The position numbers were made by a program, and so were the translations under genes. From an uncultured Sutterella sp. (GTDB lineage Bacteria; Pseudomonadota; Gammaproteobacteria; Burkholderiales; Burkholderiaceae_F), in NCBI GenBank assembly GCA_900545275.1, contig UQYG01000001.1, forward strand, positions 1 through 64,000: 64,000 nt of DNA, written 5' to 3'. The notes beneath the pieces are model-generated. The model was not told the origin of the DNA. It saw nothing but the letters and a program-made list of their open reading frames with translations, and did not search any database. Numbering within the stretch: the stretch's first letter is position 1; every line of letters begins with the position of its first letter. Of the stretch, positions 52,841 to 62,340 are shown piece after piece.

Positions 52841-53671
52841 ATGTCAAACGAACCTCCCAACCCGAAACCGAAATCTTTTCTCGACCGACTCGCCGCCGCC
52901 TTTCATGATGAAGAGGTCGAAGACCGCGGCCGACTTTTGAGTCTCATGCGCGACGCCCAGTCGCACAACGTCATGGACAAGGAGACGCTCTCCATGATGG
53001 AGGGGGCCCTGGAGGTCTCGGATCTGCGGGCGGACGACCTGATGATTCCGCGTGCACAGGTGCAGGAGATCGATCTCACGGGGACGCTTGACGATTGGAT
53101 CCGAACCGTGATCGAAAGCGGTCACTCGCGCTTTCCCGCCGTGGACGGCGATCTTGACAACGTGCAGGGGATTCTGCACGCCAAGGACCTTCTGCGCCTC
53201 ATGATCAATCCCGAACTCGACGTGCGCAAGCTCCTGCGGCCGGCGCGCTTCATTCCCGAATCGCAACCGATCAACGTCCTTTTGCGCGACTTCAAGAGCA
53301 CGCGCAGTCACCTTGCGCTCGTCATCGACGAATTCGGCAGCATCTCGGGCCTCATCACGATCGAAGACGTGCTCGAGCAGATCGTGGGGGACATCTCGGA
53401 CGAATTCGACCGGGACGATCCTTCGGGCGTCATCGTTCAGGAATCGACGAACCGCTGGCGCGTGGGAGCGCACCTCGAAATCGAAGCCTTCAACGAATAC
53501 TTCTCCGCCGAACTTCGGGACGACTACTGCGAAACGGTCGGCGGGCTCGTTACCGACCGCCTCGAACACGTGCCGCAAAAGGGCGAGGTCGTCGAGGAGG
53601 CGGGCTTTCGCTTCACGGTGGCGGACGCCGACGAGCGGCAGGCGCAGGCGCTCATCGTCGAGCGCCTCTAA
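52841..53671 (+). CDS. corC: CorC/HlyC-type CBS protein (YbeX)
   Basis: Two CBS domains (about 60-185; MIPRAQVQEID and RSHLALVIDEFGSISGLITIEDVLEQIVGDI) and a C-terminal CorC_HlyC domain (GFRFTVADADERQAQ). No transmembrane DUF21, so it is the soluble YbeX type linked to Mg/Co efflux or ribosome assembly. 276 aa from ATG 52841, 49 nt after ybeY. Confidence 0.92.
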   Translation: MSNEPPNPKPKSFLDRLAAAFHDEEVEDRGRLLSLMRDAQSHNVMDKETLSMMEGALEVSDLRADDLMIPRAQVQEIDLTGTLDDWIRTVIESGHSRFPAVDGDLDNVQGILHAKDLLRLMINPELDVRKLLRPARFIPESQPINVLLRDFKSTRSHLALVIDEFGSISGLITIEDVLEQIVGDISDEFDRDDPSGVIVQESTNRWRVGAHLEIEAFNEYFSAELRDDYCETVGGLVTDRLEHVPQKGEVVEEAGFRFTVADADERQAQALIVERL

Positions 53672-53692
53672 CTGGTCGGAGGGGTGGGCGAC

Positions 53693-55228
53693 ATGTTCCG
53701 AAGAGAGGGTGCGGGCCTGCGGCTTATTCTGGCGTTTCTCGCGGGGGCCGTGACGTCGCTCGCCTTTGCTCCTCTGGAATCGCGCATCGCGCTCTTTGTT
53801 GGGTGGCTCCTCTACGGATCGCTCCTTCTTCGCACGGAAAAACGCAGGCACGCCTTCCTCCTCGGCTGGGCCTTTGGCTTGGGGTGGTTCCTCCCGGGAC
53901 TGCACTGGGTTCTGCGCTCGATCGTCGAGTACGGCCATCTTCCCTTTGCGCTCGGAGCGGCGGGGCTCGTGGTCTTCGCGCTCTTTCTTGCGCTCTTTCC
54001 AGCCTTCGCGGCCCTTCTTGCATCCCGCTGGCGCACGTCGCCCGCAATCTACGGCCTTTTGGCTTTTCCCCTTTGGAACACGGCCTTCGAGGCAATCCGT
54101 ACGGACGTCGTTCGATTCGGTTGGCTCTCTCCCGCTTACGGGACGCTCGACACCTGGTGGAGCGACTGGGCCCGTCTGGGGGGCGTCGACTGGGTGAATT
54201 TCGGCTTTTTCCTTACCGTGGGCGCCGTGTTGACGCTCCTTTTCGGACGCACGATGAAGGGGCGCGTCACGGCCGTTCTTATGGTCCTTGCGGTGCTCGC
54301 GGGCGGCTGGGGGCTCTCCGGCCTTTCATGGTCGACGCCGACGGCTCCCACGTGGTTTCGTCTCGTTCAGCCCGGCCTTATCGTGACGAACCGGCCGACG
54401 ATTGCTGAAAACGCGGGCCGGCTCGACTACGTGACGGACTTCGTTCGGGATCCCTGGCCCGAGGAGAGCGCCGGGCGTCGGGCGGTCCTCCTTTCCGAAA
54501 GCGTGGTGACGGTGCCCGTGACGAGTCTTCCCGCCGCAGACCTCGAACGACTTCACACGCTTGCCCTGCGAGCGGATGCGCCGGTTCTCTTCACGGGACT
54601 GCGCCGCGAAGGCGACGCCGTCTACAACACGGCCTACTGGATGGACGGGAAGGGCTGGCTCTCGCTCGTCGACAAACGGCGGCTCGTCCCCTTCGGAGAA
54701 TACGTTCCGTCGGCACTGCGCTGGCTTCCCGAACTCTTCGGCGTTCGAATCGGCGACATGACGCCGGGTGCGGGCGGCGTTCTCCCGCAGACGATCGGGG
54801 AGGCGAGGGTCGCAACACTCATCTGTTTTGAAAATCTCTTCGGAACGCTTCTGCCCGAACTCTTTGCCGGCGGAAACGATCCGACGCACCTCGCCGTTGT
54901 CTCGAACCTCGGCTGGTTCTCGTCGGCGGCCAAGGGGCAGCACCTTGCCATCAGCCGTCTGCGTGCGATCGAGTCGGCGCGTCCGCTGCTCTCCGTCAAC
55001 AACAACGGCGACTCGGCCGTGATCGATGCCGAGGGCCGCGTTCTTCTTCGTTTCGTCCCGGAAGGCTCGCAGGTCGAAACGATCGTCCTGGAGGGCGCGT
55101 CGGGCGATCCGACGCCCTTCATTCGCTGGGGCAACCTCCTTCGGACGCTCCTCTATCTCGTCGCGCTCCTCTTTCTTCTCGCCTTTGGGGTAAGAACGAA
55201 AAGAGCGTGGCGTTCGAATGACTTATAA
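53693..55228 (+). CDS. lnt: Apolipoprotein N-acyltransferase
   Basis: Adds the third acyl chain to lipoproteins. Several N-terminal transmembrane helices, then a nitrilase-like periplasmic domain with catalytic Glu in LLSESVV, Lys in VDKRRLVPFGEYVP and Cys in ICFENLFG, and a final C-terminal helix (LLRTLLYLVALLFLLAFG). 511 aa from ATG 53693; a GTG at 53684 is an alternative start. Follows corC. Confidence 0.94.
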   Translation: MFRREGAGLRLILAFLAGAVTSLAFAPLESRIALFVGWLLYGSLLLRTEKRRHAFLLGWAFGLGWFLPGLHWVLRSIVEYGHLPFALGAAGLVVFALFLALFPAFAALLASRWRTSPAIYGLLAFPLWNTAFEAIRTDVVRFGWLSPAYGTLDTWWSDWARLGGVDWVNFGFFLTVGAVLTLLFGRTMKGRVTAVLMVLAVLAGGWGLSGLSWSTPTAPTWFRLVQPGLIVTNRPTIAENAGRLDYVTDFVRDPWPEESAGRRAVLLSESVVTVPVTSLPAADLERLHTLALRADAPVLFTGLRREGDAVYNTAYWMDGKGWLSLVDKRRLVPFGEYVPSALRWLPELFGVRIGDMTPGAGGVLPQTIGEARVATLICFENLFGTLLPELFAGGNDPTHLAVVSNLGWFSSAAKGQHLAISRLRAIESARPLLSVNNNGDSAVIDAEGRVLLRFVPEGSQVETIVLEGASGDPTPFIRWGNLLRTLLYLVALLFLLAFGVRTKRAWRSNDL

Positions 55229-55229
55229 T
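55224..55229 (+). promoter_or_regulatory. Candidate -10 element before glyQ
   Basis: Perfect TATAAT at 55224-55229, overlapping the lnt stop, 77 nt before glyQ. No good -35 at 17-18 nt is seen, so a separate glyQS promoter is only suggested. Confidence 0.3.
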
Positions 55230-55305
55230 CGTTCGTCTCTTTCGCTTTTCGAAATCTTCAAAAGACCAACCGTAAAGGCGCCGCGCATGCCGCGGCCGTT
55301 TCACC

Positions 55306-56211
55306 ATGATCACTTTTCAGGAAGTCATCCTGCGCCTGCAGGAATATTGGAATCGCCAGGGCTGTGCGCTCCTGCAGCCGATTGACTTGGAGGTGGGTGC
55401 CGGTACGTCGCACACCGCCACGTTCCTGCGCGCGCTCGGTCCCGAACCGTGGCGCGCCGCGTACGTTCAGCCCTCGCGCCGTCCGAAGGATGCCCGCTAC
55501 GGCGAAAATCCCAACCGCCTGCATCAGCACCATCAGTATCAGGTCGTGCTCAAGCCCGCGCCCACGAACATCGTGGATCTCTACCTCGGTTCGCTTCGCG
55601 CGCTCGGCATCGATACGACGATCAACGACATCCGCTTCGTTGAAGACAACTGGGAAAATCCGACGCTCGGCGCCTGGGGCCTCGGTTGGGAAGTCTGGAT
55701 GAACGGCATGGAAGTGACGCAGTTCACCTACTTCCAACAGGTGGGCGGTCTCGAATGCAAGCCGATCACGGGTGAAATCACCTACGGTCTCGAACGCCTG
55801 ACGATGTATCTGCAGAACTGCGACAACGTCTTCGACCTGGTCTTCACGACCTGGAAGGATCCCGACGGATCCGAGCGCGTTCTCACCTACGGCGACGTCT
55901 TCCATCAGAACGAAGTCGAACAGTCGCACTACAACTTCGAAGCCTCCGACTGCACGAAGCTCCTGCAGCAGTTCGACTATTTCGAATCCGAAGCCAAGCG
56001 CCTGATGGACCTCAATCTGGCTCTTCCCGCCTACGAAATGGTGCTCAAGGCCGGTCACACCTTCAATCTGCTTGACGCGCACGGAGCGATCTCCGTGACG
56101 GAACGTGCCGCCTACATCGCCCGCATCCGCAACATCTCGCGCTCCGTGGCGCAGAGCTACTACGACTCGCGCGAACGCCTCGGCTTCCCGATGTTGAAGA
56201 AGGCTCACTAA
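55306..56211 (+). CDS. glyQ: Glycyl-tRNA synthetase alpha subunit
   Basis: Catalytic subunit of the alpha2beta2 class IIc-like enzyme. Start TFQEVILRLQEYWNRQGC, then QPSRRPKDARYGENPNRL, motif region TYGLERLTMYLQ, and the conserved YDSRERLGFP end. 301 aa. 8 nt before glyS. Confidence 0.96.
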   Translation: MITFQEVILRLQEYWNRQGCALLQPIDLEVGAGTSHTATFLRALGPEPWRAAYVQPSRRPKDARYGENPNRLHQHHQYQVVLKPAPTNIVDLYLGSLRALGIDTTINDIRFVEDNWENPTLGAWGLGWEVWMNGMEVTQFTYFQQVGGLECKPITGEITYGLERLTMYLQNCDNVFDLVFTTWKDPDGSERVLTYGDVFHQNEVEQSHYNFEASDCTKLLQQFDYFESEAKRLMDLNLALPAYEMVLKAGHTFNLLDAHGAISVTERAAYIARIRNISRSVAQSYYDSRERLGFPMLKKAH

Positions 56212-56219
56212 GGCGGAGG

Positions 56220-58316
56220 ATGAAAAAAATGAAGAATCTGCTTGTCGAACTCCAAACGGAAGAACTCCCGCCGAAGGCCCTTCTGAAGCTTTCGCGCGCC
56301 TTTGCCGACGGCATTGCCAAACACCTTGGGCAACAGCATTTCCTGACCGAAGAAAGCGTCGTGGCTCCCTACGGTTCGCCCCGCCGCCTGGCCGTGCGCA
56401 TCACAAACGTGCTCGAAAAGAGCCCCGACGAAGCCTTCGCGCAGAAGCTCGTCCCCGTGCGCGTGGGGCTTACGGCCGAAGGCGAAGCGACGCCCGCTCT
56501 CACGAAGAAGATGGCCGCGCTCGGCATTCAGTGCGACGTCTCGGCCTTGAAGCGCGTTCAGGACGGCAAGAACGAACAGCTCGTATTTGAAGGCGTGCGT
56601 CCGGGCGTGGAGCTCGCCGCGGGCCTTCAGACGGCGCTTGACGCCGCCGTCAAGGAACTTCCCATTCCGAAGGTCATGACCTATCAGCTCGCCGACGGCG
56701 AAACGACGGTCGCCTTCGTTCGCCCCGTCAAGCACCTCGTCGCGCTCTGCGGGGAAGAAGTCGTCCCCGTGAAGCTTTTCGGCCTCGACGCCGGCCGCGT
56801 GACGATGGGCCACCGTTTCCTCACGAGCGAACCCGTGGAAATCGCTTCGGCCGACGCCTATGCGGATACGATGAAGGCCGCCTTCGTGATGGCCGACTTC
56901 GAAGAACGCCGCGAACTCCTTCGCAAGCTCCTCACGGAAGCCGGCGAAAAGGCGGGCGGTTCCGTCATCATGCCCGAAGACCTTCTTGAAGAAGTCACGG
57001 CGCTGACTGAATGGCCGGTCGTCTACGAAAGCAGCTTCGAAGAGGAATTCCTTCAGGTGCCTGAAGAATGCCTCATCCTCACGATGCAGCTCAATCAGCG
57101 CTATTTTGCGCTTCGTGACGCCGACGGGAAGCTCATGAACCGCTTCCTGCTCGTCTCGCAGCTCGTCGCCCGCGACGGCGGCAAGGCGATCTCCTCGGGC
57201 AACGCCCGCGTTGTGCGCGCCCGTCTCGCCGACGCCAAGTTCTTCTATGACCAGGACCGTCTGCAGACGCTCGAGAGCCGCGTGGAAGGCTTGAAGCACG
57301 TCGTCTACCACAACAAACTCGGCAATCAGGCCGAACGCATGTTGCGCGTCAAGACGATGGCCGGGCGCTTCGCTTCGTTCATCGGTGCTGACACGAATCA
57401 CGCCGAACGCGCGGCCATGCTCGCCAAGGCCGATCTGCGCACGCTCATGGTGGGAGAGTTCCCCGAACTGCAGGGGATCATGGGCGAATACTATGCCCGT
57501 CACGACGGCGAACCCGACGACGTCGCCCTGGCGATTCGCGAACACTATCAGCCCCGCTATGCGGGCGATGCGCTTCCCTCGACGCCGGTGAGCCTCGCCG
57601 TGGCGCTCGCGGACAAGATGGAGACGCTCACGGGGCTCTTCGGCATCGGTCAGATGCCGACGGGTGAAAAGGACCCCTTCGCGCTGCGCCGTCACGCCCT
57701 GGGCGTTCTTCGCATGCTCATGGAAAAGGGGCTCGACCTGTCGTTGCGCGACCTCGTCGACGCGGCCTGGGAAGTCGAGTCGGGCGTTGCGGGCGTGAGC
57801 GATCACCGTGAAGAGCTCATGAGCTTCTTCTCGGATCGTCTGCGCGTGATGCTGCGCGACATGGGTTACAGCGCTCAGGAGGTCGACGCCGTTCTCGCGC
57901 TTCATCCGACGCGTCTTGCGGATCTTCCCAAGCGCCTCGCCGCCGTGCGCGCCTTCATGGGCCTCCCGGAAGCCGCGTCGCTCACGGCCGCCAACAAGCG
58001 CATCGGCAACATCCTCAAGAAGGCCGGTGACGAAGAAATCGGCGGCGTGTGTGAAGCCGACCTGGCGGAAGACGCCGAAAAGGCGCTCTACGCCGAACTC
58101 GTGCGCGTCGAGCCTGAAGCGACGGCCGACTTTGAGGCGGGCCGCTACGAAGAAATGCTGCGCCGCCTCGCGGTGCTCAAGGCTCCGGTCGACGCCTTCT
58201 TCGAATCCGTCATGGTCAACGCCGAGGATCCGAAGCTGCGCCGCAACCGTCATGCGCTTCTGAAGCGCCTTTACGGCGCGATGAACCGCGTGGCCGAACT
58301 CGCCCGCGCGCAGTAA
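56220..58316 (+). CDS. glyS: Glycyl-tRNA synthetase beta subunit
   Basis: tRNA-binding subunit. N-terminal LLVELQTEELPPKAL and LQVPEECLILTMQLNQRYFA, then GEFPELQGIMGEYYA and the C-terminal anticodon-binding-like region with VMVNAEDPKLRRNRHALLKRL. 698 aa, normal length. Strand and order as in most bacteria of this type. Confidence 0.96.
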   Translation: MKKMKNLLVELQTEELPPKALLKLSRAFADGIAKHLGQQHFLTEESVVAPYGSPRRLAVRITNVLEKSPDEAFAQKLVPVRVGLTAEGEATPALTKKMAALGIQCDVSALKRVQDGKNEQLVFEGVRPGVELAAGLQTALDAAVKELPIPKVMTYQLADGETTVAFVRPVKHLVALCGEEVVPVKLFGLDAGRVTMGHRFLTSEPVEIASADAYADTMKAAFVMADFEERRELLRKLLTEAGEKAGGSVIMPEDLLEEVTALTEWPVVYESSFEEEFLQVPEECLILTMQLNQRYFALRDADGKLMNRFLLVSQLVARDGGKAISSGNARVVRARLADAKFFYDQDRLQTLESRVEGLKHVVYHNKLGNQAERMLRVKTMAGRFASFIGADTNHAERAAMLAKADLRTLMVGEFPELQGIMGEYYARHDGEPDDVALAIREHYQPRYAGDALPSTPVSLAVALADKMETLTGLFGIGQMPTGEKDPFALRRHALGVLRMLMEKGLDLSLRDLVDAAWEVESGVAGVSDHREELMSFFSDRLRVMLRDMGYSAQEVDAVLALHPTRLADLPKRLAAVRAFMGLPEAASLTAANKRIGNILKKAGDEEIGGVCEADLAEDAEKALYAELVRVEPEATADFEAGRYEEMLRRLAVLKAPVDAFFESVMVNAEDPKLRRNRHALLKRLYGAMNRVAELARAQ

Positions 58317-58330
58317 TCGAAGACATGGAG

Positions 58331-58392
58331 AAGGGGGACTTCGTCCCCCGCGCATACCCGCGGAGGATGTTCGGCATTCCCGCGGGTTTTTT
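58331..58392 (+). terminator. Double hairpin terminator after glyS
   Basis: First hairpin GGGGGAC/GTCCCCC around a TTC-type loop (58333-58349). Second has arms ACCCGCGG (58356-58363) and CCGCGGGT (58380-58387), followed by TTTTTT. 90-nt gap before the acyltransferase gene, which probably depends on readthrough or its own promoter. Confidence 0.82.
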
Positions 58393-58406
58393 CTGAGGGT
58401 TGAAAA

Positions 58407-59129
58407 ATGGATGCGATTCGGGGCTTTTGCTTTTACGTCGTGCTCGGCGTGACGGTGATCTTTCTCTCGCTCACGGCCCTTCTCGCCGCACCCTTTACGA
58501 ACGAGGTGTGGCGCTACGAGAAGCTTTGCCGTCCCTGGGCAAAATTCATCCTGCGTACGTTGGAGGTGATCTGCGGCGTTGACGTGAAGGTCGAGGGGTG
58601 GGAGAACATGCCGCCGGCCACCAGCGCCCACGTGGTGCTCGCGAAGCATCAGTCGGCCTGGGATCCCTTCTGGCTGGGCGCCTGGCTGCCGGCGCGCGCC
58701 TCCTTTCTCTACAAGAAGTCGCTCCATTGGATTCCCGTCGTCGGCTGGCTCATCTGGTCGATGAACATGCTTGCGATCGACCGTTCGCAGGGGCGAAGCG
58801 CCTTTCAGAACTTCATGGTCAAGGGCCCCGAATATCTGCGCCGCGGTTGGTGGATCTGCCTCTTTCCCGAAGGGACGCGCGTGCCGCCAGGGGAATCCTG
58901 GCCCCTCAAGACGGGGGGCGCCCGCTTCGCCGTGGCCCACGGCGTGCCGATTCTTCCGATTGCTCACAATGCGGGCCGCTGCTGGCCCAAGAACAGCATT
59001 GCCAAGCACCCCGGAACGATCACGGTCGTGATCGGTAAGCCCATTGAGACGGTGGGGCGCGAGCCGCATGAACTGACTGAATCCCTTCGCGCGTGGTTCG
59101 CCGAAACCGAAGAAAGGATTTCTCAGTGA
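58407..59129 (+). CDS. 1-acylglycerol-3-phosphate acyltransferase (PlsC family), copy 2
   Basis: Transmembrane anchor (about 8-30), acyltransferase HX4D motif KHQSAWD at about 77-83, FPEGTRVPPGE, and the final VIGKPI. 240 aa. In Burkholderiales this gene normally follows glyS-gmhB; gmhB is missing here and found at 41 kb. Coupled to the next gene (stop TGA overlaps GTG). Confidence 0.9.
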   Translation: MDAIRGFCFYVVLGVTVIFLSLTALLAAPFTNEVWRYEKLCRPWAKFILRTLEVICGVDVKVEGWENMPPATSAHVVLAKHQSAWDPFWLGAWLPARASFLYKKSLHWIPVVGWLIWSMNMLAIDRSQGRSAFQNFMVKGPEYLRRGWWICLFPEGTRVPPGESWPLKTGGARFAVAHGVPILPIAHNAGRCWPKNSIAKHPGTITVVIGKPIETVGREPHELTESLRAWFAETEERISQ

Positions 59130-60076
59130 GCGCAGAGGATACGGAAGTCCTAGACCTTCACGAGATCGCACTGCCCGACGGTACGCACTGCAGCATCCTC
59201 TGGCGAAAGAGTCTGGAAGAGTCGTTTTGTTGCGGATCGGGGCGCTTTCGCTTCTTCTTCGTGAGCGGGAGCGCGCGCTTTTTGCGGGGGATGATGCGGC
59301 GAATCGAAACGCTTTCCTTTCCGCCCGAAAAGAGCGGTCTGTGGCGGGTGAGGAGGATCTCTCAGATCGCGGAGAAAGCGTTTCGGATTGAGATCGAACA
59401 CCCCGAGCACGGGGAAAGAAACGTGGTCTGCGCCGTGCGCTCGGACCGAAGGAGACGTTCGATCGGCGTGCAGACGGACCGGACGCTCAACCGAATCCAG
59501 GTCACGCTTCCGGGCTCGTACTGCGGGGCGCTCCTGCCCTATGCGCTGCGGCTCGTCGACTGGGAGTCTCTCCTTGTGAGCGATCCCCGCCTGTTTTCCT
59601 GTGGGGACGACGGAAGAAGGAAAACGTTTCGCTGGCGCGGACGGGAATGTCCCGTTCGGCTCGGAGCGCGCACGTCGCACGTTGAGAACGGGGTTCTTCA
59701 TCTGCGCGTCGCGTCCGACGCGTCGGAAGCCGAAGTGGAGGAGGCCTACGGGCGGTTTCTGCGCGCGGATTTCGAGGCCTACGTCGGGCCCATTCACGAG
59801 AAAGTCGTGGAAGAGACGAATCTGCGGCCCGCAGACTGGGGCATGATTCGGCGGGGCGCGCGAACGCTCGGGCGCTGCACGCTCCCCGCGCGCAGGGTCA
59901 CGTACCACTGGCGCATCGTGGCCGAAAGCGAAGCCTTCGTGCGCTCGATCGTGATTCACGAACTCTGTCATCTCCGGGAGATGAATCACGGTCCACGCTT
60001 CTGGCGCCTCGTTCTCTCCTTTTGTCCCGAATACTTCACACTGCATCCGAGGCGCCGAATGCCGAATCTCGGCTGA
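59126..60076 (+). CDS. YgjP-like metal-dependent hydrolase with N-terminal extension
   Basis: C-terminal zinc-peptidase motif HELCHLREMNHGPRFW (HExxH plus distal His), the YgjP/DUF45 family, from about residue 115 on (VRSDRRRRSIGVQTDRTLNRIQV). 316 aa from GTG 59126; the first about 110 residues have no recognised domain and are Cys/Arg/Phe-rich. Overlaps plsC by 4 nt (GTGA). Function unknown in the family; a protease or peptidase role is inferred from the motif. Confidence 0.82.
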   Translation: MSAEDTEVLDLHEIALPDGTHCSILWRKSLEESFCCGSGRFRFFFVSGSARFLRGMMRRIETLSFPPEKSGLWRVRRISQIAEKAFRIEIEHPEHGERNVVCAVRSDRRRRSIGVQTDRTLNRIQVTLPGSYCGALLPYALRLVDWESLLVSDPRLFSCGDDGRRKTFRWRGRECPVRLGARTSHVENGVLHLRVASDASEAEVEEAYGRFLRADFEAYVGPIHEKVVEETNLRPADWGMIRRGARTLGRCTLPARRVTYHWRIVAESEAFVRSIVIHELCHLREMNHGPRFWRLVLSFCPEYFTLHPRRRMPNLG

Positions 60077-60874
60077 TCAGGCGCGTTCGGGGACGTTCTG
60101 AGCGAGCCGCACGAAATCGTCGACGGGGAGTGTTTCGGCACGGGCTTCGGGGCGCACGCCAAGGGCCGCGAGCTCGTCGGCGGTGAACCACGCCGAAAGG
60201 GCGTTTCTCAGGGTCTTGCGGCGCTGTCCGAAGGCAGCCGTAACGATGCCGCCGAGCGTTTCCACGTCGACGGGAGCGAGTTCTTCGCGGGGTCTCGGGC
60301 GCATGCGCACGATCGACGAGGTCACCTTCGGCGCGGGCACGAAGGCGCCGGGCGGGACGTCAAAGAGCTTCTGCATCGAATAGCGGTACTGCAGCATGAC
60401 GGAGAGACGTCCGTAGGTCTTACTTCCCGGGGCCGCGACCATGCGGTCGACTACTTCCTTTTGCAGCATGAAGTGCTGATCGACGACTCGGTCGGCCGCT
60501 TCGGCGAGCTTGAAGAGAAGCGGCGAAGAAATGTTGTAGGGAAGGTTTCCGATGATGCGAAGGGGCTTTTCGGGCAGAACCGCGTTCCAGTCGAGCTTCA
60601 GGGCATCCGCCTCGATAAGCGTGAGCTCGGACTCTTCGAATTGGGTGCGCAGGAATCGAGCGAGGTCCCGGTCGATTTCCACCGCGGTTTCGTGTCCGGC
60701 AAGCGCAATGATTTCCCGCGTGAGCGCAGCCTGTCCCGGGCCGATTTCCACGATGGCTTCTCCGGGGTGCGGGTCGATGCTGCGAACGATGCGGTCGATC
60801 CAGTGGCGATCATGCAGAAAATTCTGCCCGAAGCGTTTGCGGGCGTGATGTCCTTCCAACCATTCCTGTTTCAC
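60077..60874 (-). CDS. rsmA: 16S rRNA dimethyladenosine transferase KsgA
   Basis: Dimethylates A1518/A1519 of 16S rRNA. N-terminal ARKRFGQNFL, SAM motif EIGPGQAALT, catalytic NLPYNISSPLLF, and FVPAPKVTSSIV. 265 aa from GTG 60874; the open frame continues upstream through the terminator and surA end but lacks family features. Follows surA with a terminator between them. PdxA, between them in E. coli, is absent. Confidence 0.93.
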   Translation of the reverse strand: MKQEWLEGHHARKRFGQNFLHDRHWIDRIVRSIDPHPGEAIVEIGPGQAALTREIIALAGHETAVEIDRDLARFLRTQFEESELTLIEADALKLDWNAVLPEKPLRIIGNLPYNISSPLLFKLAEAADRVVDQHFMLQKEVVDRMVAAPGSKTYGRLSVMLQYRYSMQKLFDVPPGAFVPAPKVTSSIVRMRPRPREELAPVDVETLGGIVTAAFGQRRKTLRNALSAWFTADELAALGVRPEARAETLPVDDFVRLAQNVPERA

Positions 60875-60898
60875 GGTGTGGGTACTCTTTGCGTTGGG

Positions 60899-60932
60899 GA
60901 AAAATGAAAACGAGCCCGGGACACGGGCTCGT
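60899..60932 (-). terminator. Terminator after surA
   Basis: Reverse-strand hairpin, arms ACGAGCCCG and CGGGCTCGT (60924-60932 and 60910-60918), followed by TTTTCATTTTT. Lies between surA and ksgA, so ksgA may depend on readthrough. Confidence 0.85.
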
Positions 60933-60945
60933 TCGAGAGGGAAAA

Positions 60946-62340
60946 TCAATCGAGGTTTTCGCCTCGGATCTCGACGTAGGCCTGGTCGCGCAATTCCCGT
61001 TGCCAGTTGTAGACGGCTTCGGCGAGCTTCTTTTCGCGAAGCGCCTGTCGCGCGGCGATGCGCATGCGCTGAGGGTTGCCCTCTTTGTCGGTGCGGCGTT
61101 CGATTACCTGGATGAGATGGTAGCCGTACTGCGACTTGATCGGTTCGGACACCTGACCGGGCTGCAGGGCGTTCATGGCCGCCTCAAATTCGGGAACGGT
61201 GTCGCCCGCTTGAATCCAACCGAGGTCTCCCCCGCGCGTGGCGGAGTTGTCGACCGAGTTGAGTCGCGCCATCGTGGCGAAGTCGGCTTCGCCCGCGTCG
61301 ATGCGGGCCTTGATTTCATTGAGGCGGCGAAGCACGTCGACTTCCGGCGTGATGTCGCTCACGAACATGAGAATATGGCGCACGTGCGTCTGAACGACGG
61401 GGCCGCCCGAGAGCTTCGCTTCCACGCCGTCGCGCTGGTCGAGCACCTTGATGACGTGCACGGCGGTCTTCGACTGCGTTACGAAGACGTTGCCGGTCTT
61501 GGGGTCCTTGGAGATCGCGTCCCAAAATTCGGAGGGAATGCGCGAGCGGTCGCGCCAGCCGAGGTCGCCCCCTTCGAGGGCGTCGGGCGAACGGGAGTGC
61601 GACGCCGCGAGAGCGCTGAAGTCCTCGCCGTTGCGGGCGCGCTGCGCGAGCAGCATGCCCGTTTCGAGGAGCTGCGTTTCGTCCGCGCCGGGTTCGAGCG
61701 GCAACAGAATGTGCGCGAGACGGTATTCCGTCGTATCGGCGTTCGTGAAGCCCGCCTGTTCGGCTAGGTAGGTGTCGATTTCGCTGTCGAGAATGACGAT
61801 CTTTTCGTCGACTTCGCGCTCGCGCAGGCGCTGCGTCGTGATTTCGTCTCGAATCTCTTCGCGGAAGGCGGCAAACGACACGCCGTCGGCGGCGAGACGC
61901 TGATTGAGTTCGTCGACGGTGAGGTTGTTTTGGCGGGCGATCTGTTCGATCGAGGCGTTGACCATCTGGTCGTCGATTCGGATGCCGGTTTCCTTGGCGC
62001 GCTGCATGATGGCGCGTTCCGTGATCAGACGGTCGAGCACCTGCGCACGCAGGGTTTCCATGGGCGGCAGCGAAATGTTCTGGCGGCGCAGATTGATCGC
62101 GACGACATGGGTGCGGTTCTGGAGTTCCCGCTCCGTGATGACGTCCTGATTGACGACGGCCACGATGCGGTCGAGTTCCCCCTCCTCGAGGCGGGAGATG
62201 ACGTAGATCGATTCCGGCTCGGCCGGGGCTTGCGCGGCCGGCGCAGTCTGCTGCGCCGGAGCGGGCGCGTCCATGATACTCGCGGCGTGAGCCGAGGAGA
62301 GGCCGCCGAGAAGGACGGCAAACGTAAGCAGCTTATTCAT
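60946..62340 (-). CDS. surA: Periplasmic chaperone/PPIase SurA
   Basis: Delivers outer-membrane barrel proteins, including LptD, to the BAM complex. Signal peptide about 1-19, N-terminal SurA_N helical domain starting VAVVNQDVITERELQ, and two parvulin rotamase domains (about 205-310 and 315-415; GGDLGWRDRSRIPSEF and GGDLGWIQAGDTVPEF). 464 aa. Overlaps the lptD end by 8 nt. Confidence 0.95.
   Translation of the reverse strand: MNKLLTFAVLLGGLSSAHAASIMDAPAPAQQTAPAAQAPAEPESIYVISRLEEGELDRIVAVVNQDVITERELQNRTHVVAINLRRQNISLPPMETLRAQVLDRLITERAIMQRAKETGIRIDDQMVNASIEQIARQNNLTVDELNQRLAADGVSFAAFREEIRDEITTQRLREREVDEKIVILDSEIDTYLAEQAGFTNADTTEYRLAHILLPLEPGADETQLLETGMLLAQRARNGEDFSALAASHSRSPDALEGGDLGWRDRSRIPSEFWDAISKDPKTGNVFVTQSKTAVHVIKVLDQRDGVEAKLSGGPVVQTHVRHILMFVSDITPEVDVLRRLNEIKARIDAGEADFATMARLNSVDNSATRGGDLGWIQAGDTVPEFEAAMNALQPGQVSEPIKSQYGYHLIQVIERRTDKEGNPQRMRIAARQALREKKLAEAVYNWQRELRDQAYVEIRGENLD

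Noticed and set aside
56208..59171. 987-codon reverse-strand open frame opposite glyS and plsC
   Set aside because: No domain or signal; the forward strand has full-length GlyS and acyltransferase motifs. Shadow of codon bias.
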